Part shown: positions 1-8,142 of the stretch, piece by piece
Numbering within the stretch: position 1 is the stretch's first letter
Layout of the letters: each line of letters starts with the position of its first letter
DNA from: Paraglaciecola sp. T6c
GTDB taxonomy: Bacteria > Pseudomonadota > Gammaproteobacteria > Enterobacterales > Alteromonadaceae
DNA length: 64,000 nt
Direction: 5' to 3'
NCBI RefSeq assembly: GCF_000014225.1
Contig: NC_008228.1
Coordinates: 2,604,001-2,668,000, forward strand
The notes under the pieces: model-generated
Seen by the model: the letters and a program-made list of their open reading frames with translations, nothing else
Told to the model about the DNA's origin: nothing
The model's database searches: none
Program-made: the position numbers and the translations under genes

Positions 1-241
1 CTCCTAAAAGATGCTGTGGAGAAAACAACACAAGAAGATAAAAACCTAGCACAGTAGGTGGCAAAATTAACGGTAAAGTCACGCATGCTTCAATAACGGG
101 TTTTACGGGATTATTCGATTGGCTTAACCACCATCCCAAAGGAATTGAAATAACCAGTAGCACCAAGGTCGTTGCACTCGCGAGTTTCAACGTAAGCAAC
201 GTGGCGAGCCATATCTCACTGCTTACAAAATTACTGAGCAT
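1..241 (-). CDS. modB: Molybdate ABC transporter permease ModB, N-terminal part (cut by window edge)
   Basis: Translating the minus strand from the ATG at 241 gives about 80 residues beginning MLSNFVSSEIWLATLLTLKL, then a hydrophobic first membrane segment and a LPLILPPTVLGFY stretch, which is the usual N-terminus of ModB, the inner-membrane permease of the ModABC molybdate importer. The reading frame stays open to the window edge, so the C-terminal two thirds, including the EAA loop that contacts the ATPase, lie outside. The start overlaps the modA stop by 11 bases (231-241), implying translational coupling. modC would be expected next. The family assignment is firm although only the first third is visible. 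Confidence 0.9.
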   Translation of the reverse strand, partial: MLSNFVSSEIWLATLLTLKLASATTLVLLVISIPLGWWLSQSNNPVKPVIEACVTLPLILPPTVLGFYLLVLFSPQHLLG

Positions 242-1025
242 CAGGCTTTACTCCCGAATCAGTTTGCATCTCACTACTCTGATAACCCCTTTTTGCTATA
301 AGCCCTTGCCCTGTTGTACCGAGAATATATTGGTACAGTGCGAGGGTCTCTTTTGTTTGTTGTTCAGTGCGCCCCTGTTGCTTGATAATGACCATTTGTT
401 GGTTTATCGGTGAGTAAAGGTGACGGGGCAGTAACCAGTACTCTTCGGTGGCACTTATAATACTCAATACTTGACTGAGCGCGACAAATCCGGCTTGAGC
501 GGCCCCTGTTTGTATATAATGTGCCGTTTGGGAAACGTTATTCCCCATCACGATACTAGGCCTCAACTGATCATACTTTTCGAGCTTTTTTAACGCTTGC
601 TCAGCGGCTAAACCAAAAGGTGCAAGCTTAGGGTTCGCAATAGCAAGCTTACCCGTCAACGTATCCAGTGAGCTAGGGGCAACATTTGTTTGGCCCTTGA
701 TCCATAATACAAGCTGGCCTAACGCATAATTTTTGCGTGTGTTTTTTTCCACTAACGATTTTTGTTCAAGTCGCCTCGGGCGTTCGCTATCAGCGGATAA
801 AAATAGGTCGAAGGGCGCGCCTCTTTCTATTTGGGCGTATAAAACCCCAGTGGAAGCGCTTGAAATACTGACTTTTATGCTTGGATGTTCTAACGTAAAC
901 CGTTCAATGAGCAACGTTAGGGTCGGCTTAAAATTCGCTGCAACCGCTACTTTTACATCTGCAACTGCGCTCATACTCATACATGCAGTCATTACAAACA
1001 CGAATACGCAGCTGAGCTTACTCAT
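231..1025 (-). CDS. modA: Molybdate ABC transporter periplasmic binding protein ModA
   Basis: This is a 264-residue protein with a signal peptide (hydrophobic core after MSKLSC, cleavage likely after AVA before DVKVAVAANF). The mature start VAVAANFKPTL, the SASTGVLYAQIERGAPFDLFLSAD segment and the GNNVSQTAHYIQTGAAQAGF segment are typical of ModA, which binds molybdate or tungstate in the periplasm and delivers it to ModBC. I chose the ATG at 1025 because it directly precedes the signal peptide and overlaps the moaE stop (1018-1025, ATGAGTAA). An in-frame start 33 bases further upstream would place extra residues before the signal peptide. It lies at the end of a moa operon, so molybdate uptake and cofactor synthesis are probably co-transcribed. 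Confidence 0.93.
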   Translation of the reverse strand: MSKLSCVFVFVMTACMSMSAVADVKVAVAANFKPTLTLLIERFTLEHPSIKVSISSASTGVLYAQIERGAPFDLFLSADSERPRRLEQKSLVEKNTRKNYALGQLVLWIKGQTNVAPSSLDTLTGKLAIANPKLAPFGLAAEQALKKLEKYDQLRPSIVMGNNVSQTAHYIQTGAAQAGFVALSQVLSIISATEEYWLLPRHLYSPINQQMVIIKQQGRTEQQTKETLALYQYILGTTGQGLIAKRGYQSSEMQTDSGVKPDAQ

Positions 1026-1482
1026 CGCTAGTCCATCGCTGACGTGCTGCGGTATCACTGATATTTGCCTGAACCCATTTTTCCCCTAACGCTGTCGATT
1101 CTTTTTTCCAAAAGGGAGCCTCTGTTTTCAAATAATCCATTATGAATTGCGCAGCTTCAAAGGCATCTTTACGATGCATCGATGTCACACCCACGAAAAC
1201 AATCTGGTCTCCCTGAGCCAAATGCCCCACACGGTGAATAAGTATGATTTTACCAAGACCCCAACGAGCCCGAGCCTGCGATACAATCTGCTGCAAACTG
1301 ATTTGGGTCATGGCCGGATAGTGTTCTAAAAACAAGTCCCCCACTGCCAGCCCTTGATTAAAATCTCGCACTAAACCACTAAAGGTCACGATAGCGCCAT
1401 TGCTTAGACTGTCTTGTCTGAGTGCGTCGTAAAGTACACCATGATCGAAATCTTCTGTTTGAACCGCTATGATATCACTCAC
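1018..1482 (-). CDS. moaE: Molybdopterin synthase large (catalytic) subunit MoaE
   Basis: This 154-residue protein matches MoaE, the catalytic subunit that uses the thiocarboxylated C-terminus of MoaD to convert cyclic pyranopterin monophosphate to molybdopterin in the cytosol. Visible family features are GAIVTFSGLVRDFN near the N-terminus, LEHYPAMTQ, the IIHRVGHLAQGDQIVFVGVTSMHRKDAF-like core and the lysine-rich KTEAPFWKKES segment holding the catalytic lysines. The start is a GTG at 1482, three bases after the moaD stop. The 3' end overlaps modA by 8 bases. Confidence 0.95.
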   Translation of the reverse strand: MSDIIAVQTEDFDHGVLYDALRQDSLSNGAIVTFSGLVRDFNQGLAVGDLFLEHYPAMTQISLQQIVSQARARWGLGKIILIHRVGHLAQGDQIVFVGVTSMHRKDAFEAAQFIMDYLKTEAPFWKKESTALGEKWVQANISDTAARQRWTSDE

Positions 1483-1485
1483 TTT

Positions 1486-1731
1486 CTATCCCCCCGTTAC
1501 AGGCGGAAAAAACGCGACTTCATCCCCATCAACCAGTGACGTTTTTTCATTGCCAATTACCTGGTTAACAGCAACCAGAGTGGCATCAGCGGATAGATAC
1601 TCGCCCCAGTGAGGGTGATGTAACACCAAAGTCTGCTTCAGGTTAGCGACATCCCCCACGGACTCGGCGACCTCTGTTGAGCCAGTTTGTACTTGATCTT
1701 TCAATTGACCGAAAAAGAGAACCTTGATCAT
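1486..1731 (-). CDS. moaD: Molybdopterin synthase sulfur-carrier subunit MoaD
   Basis: A small ubiquitin-fold protein of 81 residues beginning [14 protein letters not shown] and ending [10 protein letters not shown]. The terminal Gly-Gly is the residue pair that MoeB adenylates and that becomes the thiocarboxylate sulfur donor for MoaE. The ATG at 1731 was chosen because it overlaps the moaC TGA stop (ATGA at 1728-1731) and gives the standard MoaD N-terminus. An in-frame extension of nine residues upstream lies inside moaC and is not needed. moaE follows after three bases, fitting equimolar synthesis of the two subunits. Confidence 0.94.
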   Translation of the reverse strand: MIKVLFFGQLKDQVQTGSTEVAESVGDVANLKQTLVLHHPHWGEYLSADATLVAVNQVIGNEKTSLVDGDEVAFFPPVTGG

Positions 1732-2228
1732 GACGTTGCAACCTCTTTTCGTTGCCAATGACCGTTTTTGCCCCCTTGCTTTTCGAGCACTTTAATTCCG
1801 TCGATGGTCATTGATGGGTCCACCGCTTTGCACATATCAAATAAGGTCAACGCGGCGACAGAAACCGCGGTAAGAGCTTCCATCTCTACCCCTGTCTGTC
1901 CCGCTAGTTTGCACATAGCCGTAATTTCGATGCCACTGTTATCTTCAAGGTTTGTAAAGTCTATTTGCACTTTGGTTAGCATTAGCGGATGGCACAATGG
2001 AATTAAATCACTGCACTTTTTAGCGCCCTGAATACCTGCGATACGCGCAACAGCAAAGACGTCTCCTTTGGCGTGTTGCTTGTTGTTAATGAGAGACAAT
2101 GTTTGTGGCGACATCAATACTCTGCCTTGAGCATAAGCAACGCGCTGCGTAACTGACTTATCGGTGACATCCACCATGTTCGCTTCGCCTTGCTGATTAA
2201 CGTGGGACAACATTTTATCTTGCGCCAT
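1728..2228 (-). CDS. moaC: Cyclic pyranopterin monophosphate synthase MoaC
   Basis: The 166-residue product has the MoaC pattern: a [17 protein letters not shown]-terminus, the [18 protein letters not shown] segment, LIPLCHPL with the active-site histidine, and [25 protein letters not shown] near the end. MoaC turns the MoaA product 3',8-cyclo-GTP into cyclic pyranopterin monophosphate, the second committed step of Moco synthesis. The ATG at 2228 lies three bases after the moaB stop. A second ATG five codons in would also fit the family length. The stop overlaps the moaD start by four bases. Confidence 0.95.
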   Translation of the reverse strand: MAQDKMLSHVNQQGEANMVDVTDKSVTQRVAYAQGRVLMSPQTLSLINNKQHAKGDVFAVARIAGIQGAKKCSDLIPLCHPLMLTKVQIDFTNLEDNSGIEITAMCKLAGQTGVEMEALTAVSVAALTLFDMCKAVDPSMTIDGIKVLEKQGGKNGHWQRKEVATS

Positions 2229-2231
2229 CCG

Positions 2232-2777
2232 TTACCCCCGAGTTTCACAAGGTGTTGCATTAACGTCTTTCAAATGCACGATGAAATTACAAGGCCTGTG
2301 AGTTGAGTTGAGTTGTTGCTGCAATATGCCTGTCCACGCGGTTCGACATGCTCCAGTGGAGCCAGGCATACAAAATATTGCAGTACCATTGGCCATGCCT
2401 GCTAAAGCGCGGGATTGCACTGTAGAGGTACCAATCTCCGTATAGGATATGTACCTAAATAGTTCACCAAACCCTTCAATTTCCTTATCAAATAATACCG
2501 ATAAGGCTTCTGGTGTAGTATCCCTAGCCGTAAAGCCTGTGCCACCCGTGACCAGTACTACTTGTACATCAGTTGAGGCGATCCAGTTAGATACCCTCGC
2601 TCTGAGCTGGTACTTATCATCTTTTACAATACGCTTATCTACTAACCGATGTCCGTCGGCTTCTAATGCACTCACTAAGTAAGCACCGGATGTATCCGTA
2701 TCTTCATCTCGCGTATCTGACACAGTCAGTACCGCAATATTGAGTGAGATAACATCTGAATTGTTCGTGTGTCCCAT
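2232..2777 (-). CDS. moaB: Molybdenum cofactor biosynthesis protein MoaB (MogA/MoaB family)
   Basis: The protein carries LNIAVLTVSDTRDEDTDTSG at its start, VVLVTGGTGFTARDTTPEAL in the middle and a FCMPGSTGACRTAW segment, all typical of MoaB, a homologue of the MogA molybdopterin adenylyltransferase. In many bacteria its exact step is uncertain; adenylation of molybdopterin before metal insertion is the likely role. I prefer the ATG at 2777 (MGHTNNSD) because an AGGA sits five to six bases upstream and family members start near here. A longer frame opens at 2819. The 114 bases separating it from mobA hold nothing clear. Confidence 0.9.
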   Translation of the reverse strand: MGHTNNSDVISLNIAVLTVSDTRDEDTDTSGAYLVSALEADGHRLVDKRIVKDDKYQLRARVSNWIASTDVQVVLVTGGTGFTARDTTPEALSVLFDKEIEGFGELFRYISYTEIGTSTVQSRALAGMANGTAIFCMPGSTGACRTAWTGILQQQLNSTHRPCNFIVHLKDVNATPCETRG

Positions 2778-2891
2778 AAATATCCTAGATTTTTGGAGTA
2801 CGTTTTGAGCAACGTACAAAATTGTTTAGTAGCGAATAGTCCGCAACTTTTACTGCACCGCTGGTTATCGTTAAGCACTGAGTCAAGGTAT

Positions 2892-3584
2892 TTAGCCCGA
2901 AGTAAAGCTTCGATTTAATTCAAGCCACTGCTCTGGCGAGTTAATATTATCAAACTCGTTTGGATGAATATCACCAGGAATAGCTATTGCATTGGCGTGA
3001 TTTTTTTCAAACATATTAAATAAAGACAATGATTTACCTTCGCGCAATACACATTCTAAAGATGTAAATAAGTCAGTTTTACATGGGATGTAAACAGGTA
3101 AATTAAACCCTGTGAAATGCACGATCACGTCGCTTTGCGTGCCCACAGATACCAATGCTTTCAATGTGTTTGGAGTGACATTTGGCATGTCTACCGGCAA
3201 CACTAATAGTCCCATGGCCTGCTGCACATCATCACCACTACGTTCGGTAACTTGCCCAGGATGTCGCTCAGCGAGATAGCTCATCCCCGCGTGGACCCCC
3301 GCTAAAGGGCCACAATCTGGATATATATCATGGATCTGCTCGGGCTCTTTGCCACTCACTAATACTGTCCCTACTCCGGCATGGGTTAATAGATCTTGTG
3401 CATGACTGAGTAAGGTTTGATTTTTGTCTTTAAGCCGAAGCAGGCTTTTATCTTGCCCCATGCGCGATGACAAACCGCCCGCGAGCACCAAGCCAATGAC
3501 ACTCATGCTGTTGTCATCAGGCGATATCGACGTTGATGAGCTTTCGCCAACATCAATCGTCATGTTGACTTGATTAACGTACAT
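2892..3584 (-). CDS. mobA: Molybdenum cofactor guanylyltransferase MobA
   Basis: This 230-residue protein contains IGLVLAGGLSSRMGQDKSLL, the nucleotide-binding signature of MobA, then YPDCGPLAGVHAGMSYL and LVLPVDMPNV, the last providing the metal-binding aspartate. MobA transfers GMP from GTP to Mo-molybdopterin to make bis-MGD for DMSO reductase-type enzymes. The start is uncertain. The ATG at 3584 leaves about 29 residues before the LAGG motif, longer than usual, and no strong Shine-Dalgarno sequence is visible. An internal ATG at MSVIGLVLAGG (near 3506) is an alternative. It lies 16 bases after the moaA stop. Confidence 0.92.
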   Translation of the reverse strand: MYVNQVNMTIDVGESSSTSISPDDNSMSVIGLVLAGGLSSRMGQDKSLLRLKDKNQTLLSHAQDLLTHAGVGTVLVSGKEPEQIHDIYPDCGPLAGVHAGMSYLAERHPGQVTERSGDDVQQAMGLLVLPVDMPNVTPNTLKALVSVGTQSDVIVHFTGFNLPVYIPCKTDLFTSLECVLREGKSLSLFNMFEKNHANAIAIPGDIHPNEFDNINSPEQWLELNRSFTSG

Positions 3585-3600
3585 GAAAGCGCATCAAGTG

Positions 3601-4569
3601 TTAGCCGCCCAGCATTGCAAGGTGCTTAGTGGCGCCAGTATAACCATCATGCAGGAAGTGAGTGGATTTTTTATCTCCTAGGAGTGTCCTTAACTCTTCT
3701 TGTAAACGCTGGGTATCATCGTCAGCAATATACTCACGTATATCAAGGCCCTGTTCACTGAACAAACACAGGTGCAGTTTACCCAAGGCTGAAATTCTAA
3801 GACGGTTACAGCTCGCGCAGAAGTCTTTGCTATAGGGCATAATAAGACCAATACGCCCCTTAAAGTCAGGGTGAGCAAACTCTTGCGCTGGCCCCGCGGC
3901 TTTATCGCGAATAATTTGCTGCCATCCCTCACTGATAAGTTGCTCTTTAATGGGCAAACCAGAGGCGTGGTTCTTATCAAAAAACAATTGATTATCACCG
4001 GTTTGCATTAATTCTATAAAGCGCAACGTAATTGGGGTTGTTTTGATCCACTTTAAGAACGCGGATAACTCATGCTGGTTAAAGTGGCGCATCAAAACAG
4101 CATTGACTTTCACTGTCACCCCAAGCTCTACGGCTCTATCAATTCCGCGCAGAATAACATCTAGTTTATCGTGGCCAGTGATAGACGCGAACATACGGGG
4201 GTCCAAGCTGTCAATACTGACATTCATTTGTGTCAGGCCAGCTTCTACCCAGCTGTCGATATGATCAGGTAATTTATAACCATTCGTCGTGATCGCGACC
4301 TGCTTGATGCCCGGGGTATTTGCGCAGGCACGAATAGCGTCTGGCAAATCTTTTCGTAGCGAAGGCTCGCCACCCGTTATACGAATTTTGCTGGTGCCTA
4401 GTTTCGCAAAGGCACCTGCAATGCGTGTAATTTCAATCAGAGACAAGAAATCCCTGTCGGTATCGCACTGATACCCATCAGGTAGACAGTACTCACAACT
4501 AAAATTACACACATCAGTAATGGACAGCCGCAGGTAATGAAACCGGCGACCAAATTTATCTTGCAACAT
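3601..4569 (-). CDS. moaA: GTP 3',8-cyclase MoaA (radical SAM)
   Basis: MoaA opens Moco synthesis by converting GTP to 3',8-cyclo-GTP using two [4Fe-4S] clusters. The N-terminal radical SAM motif is C21-x3-C25-x2-C28 in LSITDVCNFSCEYCLPDG. The C-terminal cluster ligands are in DFCASCNRLRIS plus a later LHLC. The required C-terminal Gly-Gly (LAMLGG) is present. I set the start at the ATG at 4569, giving 322 residues with the usual MLQDKFGRRFHYLRLS beginning. The frame stays open 129 bases further, but that DNA matches a structured leader and the extra residues match nothing in MoaA. It is the first gene of the operon. Confidence 0.95.
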   Translation of the reverse strand: MLQDKFGRRFHYLRLSITDVCNFSCEYCLPDGYQCDTDRDFLSLIEITRIAGAFAKLGTSKIRITGGEPSLRKDLPDAIRACANTPGIKQVAITTNGYKLPDHIDSWVEAGLTQMNVSIDSLDPRMFASITGHDKLDVILRGIDRAVELGVTVKVNAVLMRHFNQHELSAFLKWIKTTPITLRFIELMQTGDNQLFFDKNHASGLPIKEQLISEGWQQIIRDKAAGPAQEFAHPDFKGRIGLIMPYSKDFCASCNRLRISALGKLHLCLFSEQGLDIREYIADDDTQRLQEELRTLLGDKKSTHFLHDGYTGATKHLAMLGG

Positions 4570-4587
4570 ATTCACTAACACCTTTCC

Positions 4588-4735
4588 AAATTGAAGTTGC
4601 CGGGCCTTATCGCCTTGGCACTTACGGGGAGGCTGTTTGATTTCTCTCACAACCCTGGCGAATGACACATTCTTGCGAACGCACTTCGCGGCCAACATAC
4701 CTTGTCTTCTGATTTAGGTATGAAGGCTCGGAGTT
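4588..4735 (-). promoter_or_regulatory. Probable Moco riboswitch in the moaA leader
   Basis: Read on the minus strand, the moaA leader contains CTCCGAGCC near its 5' end, a GCGAAGTGCGTTCGC hairpin, GCCAGGGTTGTGAGAG followed by AACAGCCTCCCCGT, and finally GGAAAGGTG just before the start. Compared from memory with the E. coli moaA leader, the order and several blocks agree, notably the CAGGG...GCCTCCCGT pairing and the GGAAAGGTG at the ribosome site. This is the Moco RNA motif, which represses moa genes when cofactor is plentiful. Boundaries are approximate and the structure was not folded. Confidence 0.78.
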
Positions 4736-5118
4736 AAACCACCTGTATATCTACTTTATTAATTTCGACCCACTATTTTTACCACACTTAGGGCGCTTAA
4801 AGCTATTAGCGCTGAGTTTAACCAGCCTAAGAGTTGTGTACAAATATGTATGTGACACTCATCACCCTGGCGCAAAGACGAAGTCTGTTTAGCGCGTGCG
4901 TTTTTTAGCGTTATATCCATACCTCACTATATTAACGCAATAGATACTCACTGCGCTTCTCACCTTTTAAAATTCATGCCCCTTAGCCCAGAAATAGCAG
5001 CCAAGCATACTCACTGATAGTGATTGGCATGTATGTTGATTGCTTAGATGTGTCATAGCATATTGAATATGGTTAATGAGCAGCAACATTGGTGCATAAC
5101 AAGGGAGAGAACGTAAAT
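4736..5118. other. Divergent intergenic region between the moa operon and the glucosylglycerate cluster
   Basis: About 380 bases separate the Moco leader from the glycerate kinase start. The region must hold promoters for both directions. I see AT-rich patches but no convincing -35/-10 pair, operator or open frame with a ribosome site. A GGGAGAG about ten bases before the ATG at 5119 is the only clear signal. Confidence 0.5.
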
Positions 5119-6009
5119 ATGTTAACCGAATTTACTGATAAACATCAGTTAAGTAAGGACTTTTTACACGATGCAAGAAAATGGTACATACCGCTTGCTG
5201 AAAACATCGCCAAGCACCAATCTGGTGCATGCGCGCCCTATTTTTTAGGCATCAATGGATGCCAAGGGTCTGGTAAGTCAACATTATCCGAGTTTCTGGC
5301 CAGTTACCTTACACAAGAGCATGGTTTAAAAGTGGTTGTCATGTCACTTGACGACTTTTATCTGGATCAATCCCAGCGCAATGCTATTGCCGTCAAGGTG
5401 CACCCACTATTCAAAACACGCGGTGTGCCAGGCACACACGATATAGCATTAGCGTCACAGGTGCTTTCATCGCTACACAGCGGCGTTGCCACATCAATCC
5501 CTCGGTTTAATAAAGCCGATGACAATCCCGCTCCGGTGAGTCAATGGCAACAGATTGACGGACAGGTAGATGTGGTTATTTTTGAAGGTTGGTGCTGGGG
5601 CGTTGAAGCACAGAATGAGGCACAACTTATCGCTCCCATCAATGCCCTTGAAGACGAACAAGATGAGACGGGTGTGTGGCGCCGATTCGTTAATAAACAA
5701 TTGGCGCAAAACTACGTACCACTTTATGCGAACATGGATTATTGGGTGATGCTCAAGGCACCTTCTTTTGAGAGCGTCTATGCGTGGCGATTGGAACAAG
5801 AGCACAAATTACGTGCCTCCCTTTCGACCGCAGATTCTAGTACTGGAAGCAAAGTAATGAGCGATGAGCAAGTGTTAGCCTTCATACAATATTATCAACG
5901 CCTAACTGAACATGGTTTATCAACGCTGCCACAAAAATGTGACCTCGTGTTCAGTTTAAATTCAGCGCGCAGAATCACTGCACTTACACGAAGAGGTGTT
6001 CATGCTTAA
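5119..6009 (+). CDS. D-glycerate 3-kinase-like P-loop kinase
   Basis: This 296-residue P-loop kinase has Walker A GCQGSGKST at residues 47-55, MSLDDFYLDQSQR at about 75-87, and VHPLFKTRGVPGTHD at about 94-108, the pattern of the GLYK/D-glycerate 3-kinase family. A later VVIFEGWCWGV resembles the Walker B strand. The family phosphorylates D-glycerate to 3-phosphoglycerate with ATP in the cytosol. The start at 5119 is preceded by GGGAGAG. An in-frame TTG at 5089 is less likely. The stop overlaps the next gene by eight bases. In this cluster the kinase could return glycerate released from glucosylglycerate to 3-phosphoglycerate, the acceptor used by GpgS. Substrate is inferred from family and context. 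Confidence 0.82.
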   Translation: MLTEFTDKHQLSKDFLHDARKWYIPLAENIAKHQSGACAPYFLGINGCQGSGKSTLSEFLASYLTQEHGLKVVVMSLDDFYLDQSQRNAIAVKVHPLFKTRGVPGTHDIALASQVLSSLHSGVATSIPRFNKADDNPAPVSQWQQIDGQVDVVIFEGWCWGVEAQNEAQLIAPINALEDEQDETGVWRRFVNKQLAQNYVPLYANMDYWVMLKAPSFESVYAWRLEQEHKLRASLSTADSSTGSKVMSDEQVLAFIQYYQRLTEHGLSTLPQKCDLVFSLNSARRITALTRRGVHA

Positions 6010-6826
6010 ACAGTTACTCGTGTTTACCGATATGGATGGCACATTGTTGGATCATAACACTTACAGTTATGCGCCAGCACTGAACATGCTGGATGTCCTT
6101 AGAAGCAAACACATTCCAGTCATCCCTACCACAAGCAAAACCAAAGCAGAATTAGACTCTCTTATGGCAGAGCTAAAACTTAATGGTCCACTTATCGTAG
6201 AAAACGGCGCTGCGGTTTTTATCCCTCAGCATTTAATGAAGACACAGCCCGAAGGTACAAAGAGCATAGAAGGCTTTTGGGTCAAAGAATTTGCTCAACC
6301 TCGCTCGCATTGGCTGGCATTAATTGCCAGTGTTGAAAGTGACTTTTCAGGAGAGTTTTTGCAGTTTTCTACCATGGGCGAGCAACAACTCATAGAGCAC
6401 ACCGGACTTAGCCCTAATAATGCAAAGCTGGCCAACACCCGTATGTTTAGTGAGCCCGTTAAATGGCTCGGGTCGCCAGATAGAAAGCGCGAGTTTGTCA
6501 CTCAGTTGCAGCAACTGGGTGCTACCGTGTTACAAGGCGGTCGCTTTCTTGGTGTGTCAGGACTATGCGATAAAGGAATTGCCTTGCAATGGTTAGTCAC
6601 GGCATTCCAACGTCATATTGGGCACAGTGCAACTTTGAGTGTCGCGTTAGGCGATAGCAACAATGATGTGGCTATGCTGGAAGCCAGTAACATTGCGGTA
6701 CGTATTAAATCACCCACCCATTCGTTTCCACCACTTGAGAGAACAACAGGTGTCTACGATAGTACATTAGAAGGACCTTCAGGCTGGACTGAATGTTTAT
6801 CTAAAATTCTGATCAATGAAAGTTAG
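6002..6826 (+). CDS. HAD phosphatase of the mannosyl/glucosyl-3-phosphoglycerate phosphatase type
   Basis: A 274-residue HAD-IIB phosphatase. Motif I is FTDMDGTL (D10 nucleophile, D12), motif II lies in IPVIPTTSKTKAEL, and motif IV is GDSNND at 217-222. The IVENGAAVFIP segment is characteristic of mannosyl-3-phosphoglycerate phosphatases. The gene sits between a glycerate kinase and a glucosyl-3-phosphoglycerate synthase, so the likely substrate here is glucosyl-3-phosphoglycerate, dephosphorylated to glucosylglycerate. No mannosyl-phosphoglycerate synthase is visible. The ATG at 6002 follows GAGG at a good distance and overlaps the kinase stop, giving translational coupling. Confidence 0.82.
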   Translation: MLKQLLVFTDMDGTLLDHNTYSYAPALNMLDVLRSKHIPVIPTTSKTKAELDSLMAELKLNGPLIVENGAAVFIPQHLMKTQPEGTKSIEGFWVKEFAQPRSHWLALIASVESDFSGEFLQFSTMGEQQLIEHTGLSPNNAKLANTRMFSEPVKWLGSPDRKREFVTQLQQLGATVLQGGRFLGVSGLCDKGIALQWLVTAFQRHIGHSATLSVALGDSNNDVAMLEASNIAVRIKSPTHSFPPLERTTGVYDSTLEGPSGWTECLSKILINES

Positions 6827-6887
6827 TCTAAAGCTCAACTTTTATTAATTTACTTATTATTTTTATCCTAGAACCAAAGGAATCATC

Positions 6888-8117
6888 ATGGCTGACTTTT
6901 ATCAAAACGGCATTGTTACCACATTACATAACTTATCTGAAAGACCCGTTGAAGATTTAGAAAAAGAACTAGTGAGTTTTGCTAGGAGGCGTCCGATGGC
7001 GCTCATATTACCTTCATTGTTTTCTGAGCTAGAAGGAGAGGCGTTACCGCATATTGTTTCAGAGATTTCTAAAGTCCCCTACCTTTCTCAAGTCGTTATC
7101 GGCTTAGACCGAGCAGATAAAGAACAATACAAGCATGCACTGGGCTTTTTCGACAAACTTGGACAGAACCACCGTATCTTGTGGAATGACGGACCTCGTC
7201 TCAAAGCGTTGGACGAAGAGCTAGCTCAAATGGGCCTTGCGCCAAAAGAGTTAGGAAAGGGCCGTAATGTTTGGTACTGCATGGGTTACATTCTTGCCAC
7301 AGGCACGGCTGAATCAGTCGCGCTACATGATTGCGATATATTAACCTATGACAGAAGCCTGCTAGCGCGATTGATTTATCCAGTAGCGAATCCACAATTT
7401 AACTATGAGTTTTGTAAAGGCTATTACGCTCGTGTTGCTAACGGCAAAATTAATGGTCGTGTATCACGATTGCTCGTCACCCCCATGCTCAGAGCGTTAA
7501 AGCGTGTGATTGGCAACACCGATTATCTCGATTTTATGGACAGCTTCCGCTACCCCCTAGCCGGCGAATTCTCCTTCAGACGCGACGTTTTAAATGATAT
7601 TCGTATTCCTAGCGACTGGGGTCTTGAGATTGGTGTGTTATCAGAAATGCACAGAAACTATTCAAGCAATCGCCTGTGCCAAGCAGATATTGCCAAAACA
7701 TATGATCATAAGCATCAAGATCTTTCAGCTGACAATGACGCAGGTGGTTTGTCGAAAATGTCTATCGACATTACCAAGGCCATGTTTAGAAAGCTAGCGA
7801 CTCAGGGTGAAACGTTCAACATGGAAACGTTCCGTTCTATCAAAGCGACGTATTACCGAATCGCTTTAGATTTTGTCGAAACCTATCATAACGATGCCAT
7901 CATGAATGGCTTGTCACTGGATATTCACAACGAAGAAAAAGCGGTTGAGTTGTTTGCCCAGAACATTATGAAGGCAGGCGAAAGTTTCTTAGATAATCCA
8001 ATGGAAACCCCATTCATCCCAAGCTGGAACCGTGTGGTAAGTGCTATGCCTAATGTATTGGAGCGGCTAAAAGACGCTGTTGAACAAGATTATAACGAGT
8101 GTAAAGAATCCCTTTAG
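6888..8117 (+). CDS. gpgS: Glucosyl-3-phosphoglycerate synthase (GpgS-like glycosyltransferase)
   Basis: The 409-residue protein is a retaining GT81-type glycosyltransferase: [13 protein letters not shown] at 41-53, [13 protein letters not shown] at 69-81, [17 protein letters not shown] at 123-139 and LHDCDI at 146-151, whose D148-x-D150 pair is the metal-binding motif for the NDP-glucose. It transfers glucose from NDP-glucose to 3-phosphoglycerate, the first step of glucosylglycerate synthesis. AAGGA sits before the ATG at 6888. It follows the phosphatase after 61 bases, consistent with one operon. Confidence 0.88.
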   Translation: MADFYQNGIVTTLHNLSERPVEDLEKELVSFARRRPMALILPSLFSELEGEALPHIVSEISKVPYLSQVVIGLDRADKEQYKHALGFFDKLGQNHRILWNDGPRLKALDEELAQMGLAPKELGKGRNVWYCMGYILATGTAESVALHDCDILTYDRSLLARLIYPVANPQFNYEFCKGYYARVANGKINGRVSRLLVTPMLRALKRVIGNTDYLDFMDSFRYPLAGEFSFRRDVLNDIRIPSDWGLEIGVLSEMHRNYSSNRLCQADIAKTYDHKHQDLSADNDAGGLSKMSIDITKAMFRKLATQGETFNMETFRSIKATYYRIALDFVETYHNDAIMNGLSLDIHNEEKAVELFAQNIMKAGESFLDNPMETPFIPSWNRVVSAMPNVLERLKDAVEQDYNECKESL

Positions 8118-8142
8118 AACAACAATAATGAATGGTGAAGCA

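Noticed and set aside
4570-4698. A 43-residue N-terminal extension of MoaA
   Set aside because: It is basic, matches nothing in MoaA and overlaps the Moco leader structure; the ATG at 4569 gives the family N-terminus.
8080-8142. A longer phosphorylase starting at the TTG at 8080
   Set aside because: It would begin inside gpgS without a ribosome site, and the extra residues do not match the family.
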